From Eupeodes corollae (lineage: Eukaryota; Arthropoda; Insecta; Diptera; Syrphidae), in assembly GCF_945859685.1 (NCBI RefSeq), contig NC_079147.1, forward strand, positions 304,914,485-304,978,484: 64,000 bases of DNA, written 5' to 3'. The notes beneath the pieces are model-generated. The model saw only the letters and a program-made list of their open reading frames with translations. It had not been told where the DNA came from and made no database searches. Shown piece by piece: positions 34,276-46,710 of this stretch. The position numbers were made by a program, and so were the translations under genes. Positions within the stretch are counted from its first letter, which is position 1. Every line of letters starts with the position of its first letter.

Positions 34276-37200
34276 TTCCAATAAAAAGCTGTCTTCTTTC
34301 TTTGTATTAAATTGAGTAAGAATTTCAATATCTAACAATAAACAAAATATTAAATTCCCATCAACCCATTACGAATGTTCCTCCATGACGGTTTAATAGC
34401 CTCCATTTAACATTTCCAATTTCCATTAATTCCCAAAAGACTAATCACAAAATCAAACATAAAAACCCAAAGCCAAACCTGGATGATACATAAAAATAAA
34501 ATATTGAAATCAAAAACCAAATTTTTCCTTTTTTCTGTTTTATATATGTATTTTTATATTCATATCCCGCCTCATGTTAATGTCATAATATATCAAAGGA
34601 AACTTTTTAAATTGCCAATTTAATTATCTCGATACACTGCGGCTGTTGTTCATTTTGTTATGATGAGAAAAACACCCTAAACTTGCATGCAACTCGCTTA
34701 CCCTGCACACAACACACTCGAAGCACACATGTTGCAAAACAGCGAGTGTCTGGCCATTTTCATAGCTTCTCCACACAAAAAAAGCACAGCCCAGCCCACA
34801 CTTTTGTTTGCAGACTTCAGACTGTAGACGAAAAAAAAGTGATTTACGTGAATTCCATCACAAAATTTCATAAATTCACCTAAAAGACATGACAGCTCTC
34901 CCCGGTTATACGAAAAACTAAAGAGAACAATCCCCAAAATAAAAAAAAAATATATAAAAAAGGGAACAACTTCGGATTAACATTCATCTGTCTGACGGTC
35001 GGGTTGGATGATTTGATGGCAACGGACGGAACGGCAGTGTTCCCTAAAAATTCCCGAAACAACGGAACAGCAGGAGGATAAAAGTGTGTTAACCGCACAT
35101 CAAAAGGGAATGCACCATCATGCCAAAAATGAACATACCTGGATGATGCTCGTAAAGGTAAAGGTTATCCCCGGCTCAAAAGTCATTAAAAGAGTCGAAG
35201 AAGAACGCTCCTGCTGCTGTCCAGCCTGCGTCAAACCCGTCTCACACAAAAGGATATAAGATCCCAACGATGACGATGATTCTAACATCTACCCGCTGCT
35301 ACGCAGCGCTCAAGTTCCAAAAACAAACGAACCAAAAATAAAATCCACCATATAACCACCATCGAAGATCGAACCAAGAATATTAATGATCCTTTTACGA
35401 GCTTGCGTGGTCTGGGATCATAACTCATTTCGATCGTAAAGCACTAAGAATAAGAAGATCGCCAAAATGATCCTCGCGATTCGATTTCGTTCCATTTTTG
35501 TTTTATTTTTTCTTAATTCTGTTTTGTCCCCATTTTTGTTTTGATGGGTTCTTAAGGTGACTTTTAGTGATCTTTTTGGAAAACTTATTAAAAAGCCATT
35601 CCAGAGAGATGATGACGATGATGACGATCATCTCGATCGCGATCGCACCATATTTACAGAATGGGACGTTTCCATGATGGAGTAATTAAAATTTCGTACA
35701 TTTCTCAGAAGCTGTTCCTTGCCCTGGTTCCGTATGAGATTTTTTAGGCGAATTTATCTTAGTCATTGCAGCGGCCCATCGGATCGCGTCAGTTTTGTGG
35801 TATGGAGGTTGTAGTGTGTACTTGGGGATCGCGTGTCGGGGCGATATGTGAGTGTGTGTGTGAAGAAGGGCAATCATGAGTTTTGCGATCAGCGAAGACC
35901 CCAGACGCCATTCATGATCATTATGTTGCTGTATGGAGATGGAGAGGTACTCAGGCTCACATCCCATGGAATGGAAATGGATGCGCTCAAGCTCGCGTAC
36001 TTCACTTTACAGATGTATCTCAATTTTTCGCGCAATTACAGTCGGTGGCTCATTGTTGTTTTGTTTGTTGCCTCTCAGTAGGGAAATACAATTATTTGCA
36101 AATCGATTTTTCAATTGATCGAGGAGCACAGTAGTGATCTCAAAACCAAAGGAAAAGACGAAGAAGAACTCTGCTATCAGGTACCCCTTTGGCGGCCACT
36201 GCCGCCGTGACGTCGCGTCCGTTGCAACCGTGCGTCGTCTGGTCCGTCGCGATCGCATCATTGTTGTCGGTGCCTTTGGTGAACATTTATATTTATTGGA
36301 TTCTCTCATCGAAGAAAAATTGTTTAAGTAGCAATGGGACAGGGAGCAATGGTAATCAGAGTGAAAAATTGATTTTCACTGATCGAGAACGATCGTTGGG
36401 GTTTTCGGTTCGGACGACTTGGGAGGAATAATTTTGTAATAAGGAATGAATGATGAATTCAATTCGATTATTATATTATGGATGAAGGTTGTTCAGGAGT
36501 TTGGTCTTCGGTGTTCACATCACTTGGATTTGGATTCGACTGTGATAATTCAAGGTGAAAGAGTTGAATAAGACGAAATAAAAGCCTGATAGGGCACAAA
36601 ATTCCTATGGGAAAAAATATGAATAGATCTCATAGTTTGGGGAAAAAATATGAACAGATCTCATAGTTTGTTAATAAAGTTGAAAAGCTCGATGGTGGCA
36701 TGATCTTTTGCTAATGAGATGAAGTAATTTCAATATAGTAATCGGAGTTCGGTGTTCACATGAAAATATTCGAGTTTGTTTACGAACCAAATATTTTGTT
36801 TTCCAAACCAGAGCTTACGAGTCCTTTTAACAATGTTTCCCTTTTTTATTAATAATTTTGACGCTTATTCATGCTTACTCACACTTTTTCACATTCACAA
36901 GTCTTTTTCTGTGATTATTAAAGTAATTAAATAAAATCGTTAAAATAGTGGGGACCAAACGTGGAACCTAATGGAACCCCATGATCTTTTGATCACCATG
37001 ATTTTGAATGTGATATTCCCTTAATATTTGTATTTGGTGAAAGAGAATCCAAGAAATTGGAGATTATCCAAATCGTTTCATCTAGTCTTGAGTCTTAAAC
37101 GGAGTAATGGTTTACACGTTGCGATCAATTAGGAAGGTGGGTAGGATTAATTAGGAGATACACATTGCTTTTAAATATCTGCAGGAGAAACTTTAGCACC

Positions 37201-37480
37201 GAAATAAGTATTACATTCGTATTGTACGGTTGAAGAAAAAAATCTCTAAATTTAAAAGTTATTTCGAACTACACTTAAGGTGCGTTATATTTAAAGCGGA
37301 AATGTCTGTCTCATTTTTGACCATTTAATACGTAGGGTTTAATATCTCAGCTGCTTTTTGAAGATAAAAGAAATTATATTTTGAGTTTTAAGCTATATTT
37401 AACATTTTTTTAAAACTTTATACAAGAAACTTAAGAATTTATAAACTTTAAACGACTTCATTAACAACAACACAATCCCA
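34276..37480. other. Noncoding region, GC-richer at 34.7-36.4 kb
   Basis: No coding exon is supported. 35.1-36.4 kb has many CG-containing motifs (GATCGCGATCGC near 35633-35646, GTCGCGATCGCATC near 36247) and GATGACG repeats (35610-35630). Overlapping short frames at 35833-36331 lack splice signals and homology I can name. It may be regulatory sequence inside the inferred intron. Confidence 0.4.
36609..36670. repeat. 31-bp tandem duplication
   Basis: Two copies of GGGAAAAAATATGAAYAGAT followed by CTCATAGTTTG, period 31 bp, with one C/T difference. Confidence 0.9.
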
Positions 37481-38340
37481 CATTGGGCGCCAGCTAACAA
37501 TGTCACAAAGTACGCAACATGTTATTTTGCTGCGTTTTGATTTGACAAGTAAATGACTTTCCATACATCAAACATGCCAAATATTCATCATGAAACTTAC
37601 TATGATAACAACTTTTTTTAGAAAATTCGAAAACAATTACGAAAAATAAAGTACGGCGGTCCTATACTGATTTTTTTTTATAATTAGCACACATTTAAGG
37701 GGGTATTACTACCCTTGTTATGCAGAGGCACAGTGTGAGCACTAGGAAGAGGAGAGACGGTTTAAAAGGAGATGTCGGTGCACATTGGTTTTGAATTCCT
37801 GAATATTGCAATGACTAGGAAAGACATAGTGTGGTAAGGTATTCAACATTCGTGTAGTACGGCTAAAGAACGAATCTCTGAATTTGACAGTACGGAAAAA
37901 GTGGGCTCGAGGGTATACTGATGAGCATTCCTATAAGTTGAACTCTTTAAGGGGAGGAATGCAACTGGCTATTTCACTAGAGCATAAGCCGTTAAAAAAA
38001 CGGTAAAAAAGGGTCAGGCAAGAGACCTTACGACGATGTTCAAGCCAAGTTAATGAACTTATGATGAGATTATCATCTATCAATTTAAATGCTCTACGTT
38101 CAATACTATTCAAGAGCCTAAGTAAGGTGCAGGAGCACCATCCTAGAGAAGGGAGTTATACTCAAGCTTTGCACGTTTATAAGTTTTCTAGATAACAGAT
38201 TGCTAAAGAACGAACAAAAAGCGCCTATTTTGCAATGCGATAGGAAAAAATTTAAGTAACATATTTTACAGAGAAAGCTATTTTTTCGAAGACTCTATCA
38301 AATACAAAAAATTCCGCATTGGGCGCCAATTAACAAGTTT
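37420..38340 (-). repeat. Two GGCGCC-core repeat units flanking a LINE relic
   Basis: Cores on the minus strand (TGGCGCCCAA) at 37483-37492 and 38319-38328. Both are preceded on the core strand by GTGACA..TTGTTA, and followed by AATGTGGG or AATGCGGA. The LINE copy c lies between them, so it may have inserted into or beside this family. See also 40860-41480 and 44270-45330. Confidence 0.6.
37672..38180 (-). mobile_element. CR1/Jockey-like LINE, 3' part (copy c)
   Basis: Minus-strand blocks: LLDSI-type start NSIERRAFKLIDDNLI, SLTWLEHRRKVSCLTLFYRF and FNGLCSSEIASCIPP (38113-37940), then a degraded C-terminus with TTRMLNTLPH (about 37830-37860). The family tail is at 37672-37728 (reads CATAACAAGGGTAGTAATAC then TTATAAAAAAAAA on the minus strand). 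The sequence AAGGGTA-GTAA-TACCCCCTT in the tail can fold as a hairpin. Starts 5'-truncated near 38180. Confidence 0.75.
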
Positions 38341-40859
38341 TGTCACTAAGAACGAAAGGTGTAATATTTCTGCAATTTTTTTAAATTCCACTTATTAATG
38401 GCATTCTATACAATAAAGGTGTCGAAAATTTAAGTATTGCATTAGCTTTAGTTTTTGAAAAACAGTTAAAAAAATATTTGAGAACTTCTGAAAATTGATA
38501 CGAGAAGTTAAGTAAGGCAGTACAAAGTACATTGGGTCAACAATTTTAGTATACGAATGAAATTTTAGTTACTTGAAAATGTTATCAAATATTGAACTTC
38601 AGTTTTTGTATTCACTTAAAGTGTTACAAGGTTAAATAAGTGTTTTTTCAATTTTTCATCGGCAGAAAATGTTGTATAAAAATAAATACACAAACTTTGC
38701 ACACAAAAAAAAATAAATACAACAAAAAAGTACAAATTATAAAAAAAAATTAATGGGTAACCTTGTTATTTAAATCTCATGGCTTAATCTGAATTAACGA
38801 TAGTGATATGAACTGATTCACAGCTCGAATACAAGTCTTGTCAAAAAACTGTACACAAATTTTGCAGAAACAAAGCAAAAGAATAAATAAAAATAAAATC
38901 CAAATCACCAAAATGCGTGTGAAATGAGTACCCTGTGGTAATCCACAATGTTGCGACATTATCAACCAATGAAACTCTCATTATATGCTTAACAACAACA
39001 AAACATAAACTTTCCCACCTCTATTTTCTTTGTTATTGTATATTTCTGAAGCACATTCAATTGTTAATGTTTACAAATCCCTTTCAAAAAAAAATGTTCA
39101 ATAAACTTCTGCGTTAATTAGTGAGACGCGTTGATATGCACAACCGTATACAAAAACCTCTATTCATTCACAAGAAACACCATGCATCGCCATTCGAAAC
39201 AAAGATTTATGATCAAAATTTGTTAAGGCCTTAATGGAAGATACAAAATCAGAAGAACTTTGATTCAGGAAAAAATACAATTATTAACCTAAAGTTCTGA
39301 AATGATTGTAGTTCTTGTTGGGTTAAACATGGCACGGTAAGGGAACAAATTGAAGCCCTCATACGAGTATGGTTTACGAAGTCCATCACCAGAACACTCA
39401 TATATTAAAATAATGTAAAATGCATTAGAAATGAAAAACTGAAAGTTGTTGTTTACGTTCTCGATTAGAATCGCCTGCAGGGGCTTTCATGATGTTGATG
39501 TTGATGATGATGATTGGTTTTTTCTATCTAACCATCATCTATCTTTCTATGCATCTATGTAGATACAAATGTATCTATGTGAATTGTGTAGAGAATAAAG
39601 AAAGATACAAATTCCCATTAGGTCGATTTGTATTAACAATTAGCCAATGCACTCAAAAAGACCGCGTTTTCAATCTGCTGAATGATTTTTTTATATTTTT
39701 TTTTTTTTCAATTCTCTTGTTTTGTATCTTTGCTTTTGCTTTTTTGTGTTATTATTTCTCATTTCCCTCAAAAAGGTTCTTCATCTGTATCATTAGATAT
39801 TATTATCGCGCACTTTGTGGCACGTTCGTTCGTCTATTGAATTTGATCTCAAGCAGATGTTGCAATTGTTCTTCTGTTACTTTTCCAACTCATTCATGAA
39901 ATTCATAAAATAAAAACGAATTCAAACGAATGACATATGGAAAGGGGTGGTGGTTAATATTAATAAAAAGAATTGATAAACAAAAACCATTCATCTATCC
40001 CTCTGTTCGAGAAATGAGAAAAAAAAACCTATTTTATAATCTCGCGAGGGTATTCTTCCCCGAGTCTTGATTCTTGAAATGATTGCTTTGATTCAGATGA
40101 AGCATGACGCACTCGGTGTTTCCTTCCAAGTTCCAACTAACAAAAAAAAACAAGCTAAACAAAATGCTCCTGCGGGTTAATTGAAGAATGTTGTGTGCCC
40201 TTGTTTCTTTCGTATGTCAAAAACGCTGTGTGGTTCTTGGTTCTTGGCGTTTTTGTTGTTGTTATTTTTGTTGCTACTGCTGCTGCTGCTGGAATTAAGT
40301 AGTGGCGTGTTTATGTGTGTCAAGGATAATCAAAACTGAGTTTTTCTCTCTGTGGGGGATGTGTGTTGCTTGTGTGAAAGAGTATAATTCAAAGGCAAAA
40401 AATTACTTTTCATAAACAAAAATCTGTATAAATGTATAGCTTATAGAATGTAGATATAGATACGAGGAAGGGTGTAAATAATTTTTAAAAATTATCACAT
40501 AAATCTTTGAATTAAATAGGTACCGTGAAAAAGAGTTTATATATGAATTGACACCCGCAGTATCCGGGTTAGTCACGGTGATTGGTCGAGATGAGTGATG
40601 AGAATTTTTAACACGACAACGATAAGTGTTTAAGTTGGATTTTTATAAGAGAAGAGGGTTTGATGGTTAATTTAGTTAAACAGATTTTAAAACTAATTGG
40701 TTTTGAAGATATAAACTAATAAATGAGCCAGCTCCCTATTATTTTTACCATACTAATCGTTTGATTGATTACGAAGAGAAAATTGAAGGGATATGTTTTA
40801 GTTTTTGAGATAAATTAAACAATTTTCAATGTGATATGCAAGAAACTTATTAAATTACA
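38341..40859. other. AT-rich noncoding stretch
   Basis: No gene or element core seen. Simple sequence includes GATGTT/GAT repeats at 39490-39515 and CTG repeats near 40275-40291. A 136-codon frame at 39489-39899 is low-complexity, Phe/Leu rich, with no signal I trust. Confidence 0.45.
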
Positions 40860-41480
40860 GTTTATAAATGCATACTTTATAGAGAAATTCCATTTTCTAG
40901 ACGATTCCATTAAAAAAATAAAATCTCACATTGGGCGCCAGTTAAAAATGTTTCTGCGATACATCAAGAATATCTCTATTGAAAAGGACTTTAAGTGTCA
41001 AAATACAATTTTGTTAGCAAGAACTTGTTTAGATTGCACGAAGAGACTTAAAACATACGTATTATATATTTTCTTAGCAACAAAAGAATGTTGGGCGCCA
41101 TTTAAACTTTGTTCTATTATGATTTTTTTTTCATTTTTAACAGAAAGACTGCTTTCTTATTTTGTATATTTTATCCTATGACCGAATAAGCCAAACTGAA
41201 AAGCTTAGACCATTGTTTCATAAGACTCGCATTGGGCGCCATTTGCGTTTTTCTTAATAATATTTACGACTTATTAGAAAAAAGGTAAAGACGCATTACT
41301 TGCACAAAATAAGATCAGAAATAGTTAAAATTATTTAAATGATGTTCACCATTTTCTTCTTAAATTTATAGATCCTCATGTTGGGCGCCAACTAATTAAA
41401 GAGTTTATTTTAATAACCACGTCAAAATACCTATTAAAAAAAAAAGACCAAGTCACAACTTCAATATTCAGCGCCAGCAG
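40860..41480 (-). repeat. Tandem-like group of four GGCGCC-core repeat units
   Basis: Cores TTGGGCGCCA (plus-strand view) at 40931, 41091, 41232 and 41381, spaced 160, 141 and 149 bp, with a degenerate fifth (ATTCAGCGCCA) at 41466. The 60 bp to the left of the 40931 core resembles the same interval before the 38319 core (TA-AGAGAAA.., then GAC..TTC/CTC..CATT..). The flanks have diverged strongly while the 10-bp core is invariant in the four main units. On the minus strand the core reads TGGCGCCCAA followed by YRTGAG-like bases. Confidence 0.7.
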
Positions 41481-42180
41481 TGGATCTTCCTACTATGATA
41501 CTACTAAAAGTATCCATATTCTTCTATTTTCTTTAAAATCAACAAAATCAGGAGAAAAACTGACAGAATATTAAACTACTCATTCCCGTTGTCACGACTT
41601 AATCATGGAATCCGGGTCAATTACCCACGACAACTTTCGCAGAAGCAGTGGGATGTTATACCATACGAGTGTCGGAGTATACCATAAACGAAATTCTCCT
41701 CAAAAATCATCTCCCGCTTCACAATAATTCACAATTTAATGCCGGATGCGCATTCGTATTTCAGTAAACATACATAGAATATGTATATGCAAGACTTTGC
41801 CTAAGTTAAACTTTGATAAAAATAGGCCGCCACTTGAATTAGGCATTTCAATCGCATATCTATGTTAAAATCTTCACGAATATTGTTCCGTCTATAGACG
41901 AAGAAAGAACAAAATAACAGCTCCAACTCCAACTCCAGCTGCGCCAAAGTCATCTTCATGAATATTGGGGACTTACGATGCAACAACAGTCAGCACAACA
42001 TCAACAACATCATCATCATCAAAATGAAGCTTAGGTATTTAGACTTTAGAACTCCTAAAAAAAAGAAGGTATATTTACCCCCGTCCGAGATAAATCGTCG
42101 TAGAACTTATCGTGGGTTGAAGTTGTAGAATAAAAACAAAAATTATAAACAAAAAAAAAAAAAAATACTGGAAAATTATG
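41481..42180. other. Noncoding stretch
   Basis: Contains CAT repeats at 42008-42020; nothing else identified. Confidence 0.4.
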
Positions 42181-43080
42181 CAGAATTATTCGCCGCAGCG
42201 CACACTCGCGCCAGCTAGAATTCATCTTTTGTCACGTCTCTTCTTCTAAGACTCTTCGAACTTACAATGCATATTTAAGCCATTATCCATATAAAATATA
42301 CCGCAGCGCAGCAGCGTCGGCGACGACAACGACGACGGTGACGGCAGTTTTCTTCTTCAGTTTTATCTTTTTCTATATTTAGGTAGAAGAAGAAAATTCC
42401 AGGTGCAACATTGCAGTCAAATGGATTTTCCACGTCGATTGTGAAGACAAAAAGAACAACGAACCCATCGCCATCAGACGACAGCCGTGTGCGCGGGTTC
42501 AATCTCTCTAACGCGCATGTTAAGCCTCTGACTCCATGCGTCATGATAAAGCCCGCGACTCCTCCACGGAGGCACATCAACCAACGACCGACGACGACCG
42601 AACAACACAACACAACCCACTCAGCATAACTCTCCATGCAACTCGCTTATAGAATACTTAATAACTCGCCAAAGCAATTTGGTGGTCTTTTTGTCACTGT
42701 AACGATGGGTAACAAGTACCGTAACCGCGCTGTAAGTCACTCCTAACTCCTAAGTACGGCTTTGTATCTTTAAGATACTTTCTTGTGTTCATTTCGTAAT
42801 TTTGTACAAAGCGACGAACGACGACAACGAATCGATGCGACGCACAACATAGAGCTCAGTCATAACGACAATTGTTGTCGTCGTTTTGGTCATTACACGC
42901 TAGATATGATGATTCACAATGGAGCCACACGATCACGATCTGCGGGCAAAAGCCCAACCAATCGGAGCGACCGGTTTTTCGGTTAAATCTTGTGCTCGGA
43001 TCTGTGTCGTATCTGCGTCTATTGAATGCCAAACCCTAAAAATGACCAATGTGTGTGGAGTGTTGTGCAGTCACAAGCTC
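42181..43080. promoter_or_regulatory. GC-rich island, possible regulatory or promoter region
   Basis: A stretch of about 900 bp with clearly more G+C and CpG than its neighbours (CGACGACAACGACGACGG-type runs near 42320-42345, and ACGACGACAACG near 42820). It includes AATCGATG (42829-42836), close to a DRE-like site, and GAGCTCAGTCATAA (42852-42865), a match to the insect initiator TCAGTY with +1 at 42858; no good downstream promoter element or TATA follows. It sits between the two oppositely oriented groups of GGCGCC-core repeats. The promoter function is speculative. Confidence 0.3.
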
Positions 43081-44200
43081 ACAAGGTAATGCTTGCATAT
43101 ATGAAATTAATAAGCGACTTATAACTGCGGTTTAGTTTGGACAGTTTTATTGTTGTTGGCCTATAATGTCAACCGATCATAAAATGCACCCAGATACGAA
43201 TATGTACGTCGCGTCTCGCGTCGTCAACGCGGCTTAGGAACGTTTTTTTTTGTATTTATCTATCTTTTGTTTTGGGATTCTAATTTACGATGAAAGCGCC
43301 AGATATTTACGACCGTAAACATGGAATTTCCGCTGTGCCGATATTGAAATTACAAGAATCAACTATGACTCTTCGTCTTCTAGGCACATAAAGTCGTAAA
43401 ATTGATGTTAAATTTCATTTATATGCGTTCTGGTACACCCGAAAGGAGAATCCAAGCGTAATCAGGTCGAGAGTATGTGGCTAAAATTTTTAACAATGGA
43501 TCAATAAAATCATCAGGCTTAAATAGATATGTGTCGTATAGTCGTAGTAGAAGTCGAAGACGAAGTCGTTAAGCTATTCCAAGCCGGTCATGCTGTCAGT
43601 TTCTTTCCAAGAACGAACGATGATGATTTTTATTGAGTTATTTCCTAAGTTTTATGTGAATTTATTCGAATCGAGCCCCCGTGTCAAGTTTATGTTTTGA
43701 GAGATCATAATAATTGGGTTTATTAGAAAGCCATTAATATACGATATAGGAGCATAAAGATGGGGATTATATTTTTTTTATATCCGTATTCTTATTTTTA
43801 TTTTGTTTTTCTTTGACTTTAAGTTTGGGCGGAGATTTTGTGTCAGATGATGTTGATGATGATGAGAGTGACAATCGAAGATTTGTTGATTAGGAATTTT
43901 GTTCGTTTTATTTTGTTTGTGTTGTTTTTTTAATGTTTTGTCTTTTGATGATAAATTTAGGAATTGACAATGGTTTTTTTTGTTGAAAGGTGTGTAAATG
44001 TGGGTTTTGCCTACTTATTTAAATTTTTGGGATAATTTGTCGTTCTGAAGGCGTAGATGAGTGTCAACATTCGTGAGAACACAGTTAATCTTTTAAATTA
44101 TCGTTGAGCATTTGGATGGTAGCTTGAATGTCGCTCAATTATGGATTGTGAGAAGCTTGTAGAGGTTGCGTGGTAATATCTGAGTATTAGAACGTTGTCA
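43081..44200. other. Noncoding stretch
   Basis: No gene or element motif seen; GATGTTGATGATGATGA at 43850-43866. Confidence 0.45.
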
Positions 44201-44264
44201 CAGATTTGTTTTCTTAAACGAAAAAATACTTTTTGGTGATGGTTCTTAGGTCATTCTTTAGTGT

Positions 44265-45345
44265 TTGATAAATGGCGCCCAACGTGAAGCTATACACGAA
44301 CGAAAGGAATGAGAATTGTTTCAGGAAACTCATTATCATAAGAACCTGATGAGCTAAATTTAAAATCCAATTGTTAAACTAGTTTTGGCAATATCATTCT
44401 TAAAACGAATTCAAGTTTCGTGTGCGTTAATTTAATAAAAATGTTATTTTTTCTAAAAAAAAAATGTATTGCATCCAAACTAAAGCTGGCAAAACTACAA
44501 CTCAAATTCTAAGTTTTGCAATGAAAGTTTTATAAATATAAAATAGAACAAAATGATCTAGAAAACTGTCTTTCCTGTGTGTACAACTTTAGTTTATGAC
44601 GTACATTTGGCGCCCAACATGAGATCTTTTTAATTTAAAACAAGTATAAAGAATCTGCAATCATTTAAAATGGTTATCAAAGTGGACAGAAATTCAAACT
44701 TTCCTGACCTTGAAATCTAATCAATCTTAATGAATTTCATTCGAAGGAAATTCTTAACAGCAAAAAAAAATTGAAAAAAAAGACTCTAAAATATATTTTT
44801 GGACCTCCTACAGACACAAACATTCTCAAAGCAACCAAGACTTTAAAATTTATCATTCACATTGTCATCACCACAAATTAAATTCCATTAAATCTGATTT
44901 TCTTTATCAAACAAAAAGTAAAAGAAAAGGAACGAGATACATTTTAAAATCCATACAAAACGACCTACAACAACAACAAAAACGAAGGACATCATAAAAT
45001 CAGAAAAACATTTTTGGCAAAAGCAGAACACATTAAGATTGTCACACCATCTTGACTTGTTTTTAAAGAGAGGAAAAACAGTAGTGTGCAAAATGACCAA
45101 ATATGTTTGGTATTGTAAGCAATTGACATTTAAAGTGGCATCCCTTCTCTGAATTATTCATATTAGACTTTTAAAATTAAGTGGCGCCCAATGTGAGTTT
45201 TTCAGTTTTAAGATGATAAACCTATTTTTTGTTTCTAGACAAAACGAATAAGAAAAGGACAATTCACAGATAAAGCTTTGCGTTAAGAATTTGTGAATTT
45301 ATTTATTTAAACTGACGCCCAATGCGAACATCTGCGAGAATGTAA
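44265..45345 (+). repeat. Group of four GGCGCC-core repeat units, plus orientation
   Basis: Cores TGGCGCCCAA at 44273, 44608 and 45182 and a one-base variant TGACGCCCAA at 45313. The unit at 44273 reads TGGCGCCCAACGTGAAGC, 16 of 18 matches to the complement of a tRNA-Lys 3' end (TGGCGCCCAACGTGGGGC), which is the usual lysine-type primer-binding site of some LTR retroelements. No LTR, gag/pol frame or polypurine tract is seen around any of the cores. Orientation is opposite to the groups at 37.5-41.5 kb. Confidence 0.68.
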
Positions 45346-45967
45346 AATAAAAAAATGAAAACTGCAAAATTGTGTAAAAGATATTTTTATGAACTTTTCG
45401 GGCACTTTTCATCAGTTTCTTGCACACATAACTGTAGAATCATCTTCCTCCATCTGTCACCGCATACCTAATCAAAAAACAAAGCAAAACCCAACTCAAA
45501 AAAATAAAAAGAATGCTCTCAATACCTCATCAGCATCAGCATCAACAGCAGCATCATCCAGCAATCCCTCTTTCGTCGGCCATCTTAAGTCACATACATA
45601 ATTTGATTTTAAAGTGCGGCCCCAAAACGTATCTCAAGGTAATCCAGCTAAAACCACCAGTACCGCCACCACTACCACAACACGCCACATCCCACCCAGC
45701 TCCGTCAAAATAAAAATAATTCAAAAATAAAACACCAAAAGTGTATTATCCTCGTCTCACACAGCGCAGTCTAATAAAATATTTAGAATTTTAGATTTTC
45801 AAGACATACATATATATGAAGATAGGTGATGGTATAAGCGGGGTGCAAGGGTGGTTGAGTTGGCTTTTGGGCTAAAGAGAACCGCCACAGTAGCTTAATG
45901 TTGAAATTTCATTTTCACCGCAATTTTTGGCGACCGAATGTGTCGCTTTTCTTTCTGAAGCTATACA

Positions 45968-46054
45968 CGACGACGACGACGAGTTTAATATACATGAAGC
46001 TTGTTTTGACTTTGTTGCTGAATGGTGACAGTGGTGAGGTGAGGTGAGGTGAGG
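45968..46054. repeat. (ACG)n and (GGTGA)n microsatellites
   Basis: Five ACG units at 45968-45982 and four to five GGTGA units at 46033-46054. Confidence 0.9.
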
Positions 46055-46690
46055 CTCCTTAAATTATTTATTTCTGTTGACTCATTTTTAATGCTCAAGG
46101 AGGGTAGATTTCAATTTGTTTTTTTTTCTTTCCATTTCATTTTACTTTAAACCAAACATTTAAATCTGGGTAAAGGGAGATTTGAAAAACGCTTAAACAT
46201 TGACATTGACAGGCGACCGACGCGACAAAGTGTCATCAACAGCGGTGGCGGTGGTCTGGTGTATCTATCTAGTTATCCTTCTCATTCTCTCACTCTCTCT
46301 CTCTTTTTCTCACTCTAAAGAAATGTCAAAAAGTAGACACTTTAAAGAAGCGAAAATGAAAGATAAATTACACCTCAAGCGCAGAAATTTATTTGCTTCA
46401 ATATTTTGTTCTTGACACAAACCTTGGTTACCGTTTTTTCGCTGGTTGGTCTTTGATGATGTTTTGATGCTCGATGTAAAAGCTACCTAAAATAAAATTA
46501 CATATACATGTATGTATATTTTAAAAGGGCCTTCAACTTTTAAGCGCCACTAGAAGTCACGATTCGACTTTAAGAGTTGATGGAAAATCAAATATAGACT
46601 GCCATCAGTTTCAGCTTCAACTCCAGCAGCGCTTCGGATCGGAGAGAGTGAGCTGAGAGACAACGAATCAAATCGTACCCAGATACCACG

Positions 46691-46710
46691 GATGATGATG
46701 ATGATGATGA
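46691..46710. repeat. (GAT)n microsatellite
   Basis: Six perfect GAT units. Confidence 0.93.

Noticed and set aside
35130..35165. CAG|GTATGT on the minus strand
   Set aside because: The acceptor side is interrupted by purines and the strand is opposite to the candidate exon and the strong site at 34269.
35833..36431. Several overlapping frames in GC-richer DNA, possible host exon
   Set aside because: No consistent frame, no splice sites around it, no recognisable domain.
42360..42390. Pyrimidine-rich TTTTATCTTTTTCTATATTT then AG|GTAGAA as a ratchet point
   Set aside because: The acceptor half is fair but GTAGAA is a poor donor.
42490..42560. GGTTCAATCTC resembling a B box, possible tRNA gene
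   Set aside because: No A box at the proper distance and no cloverleaf could be drawn.
37420..45400. E2F-type site (TTTSGCGC) as the explanation of the GGCGCC cores
   Set aside because: Only one copy (44608) has the preceding TTT; the invariant part extends to the right (CCCAA), which E2F does not need.
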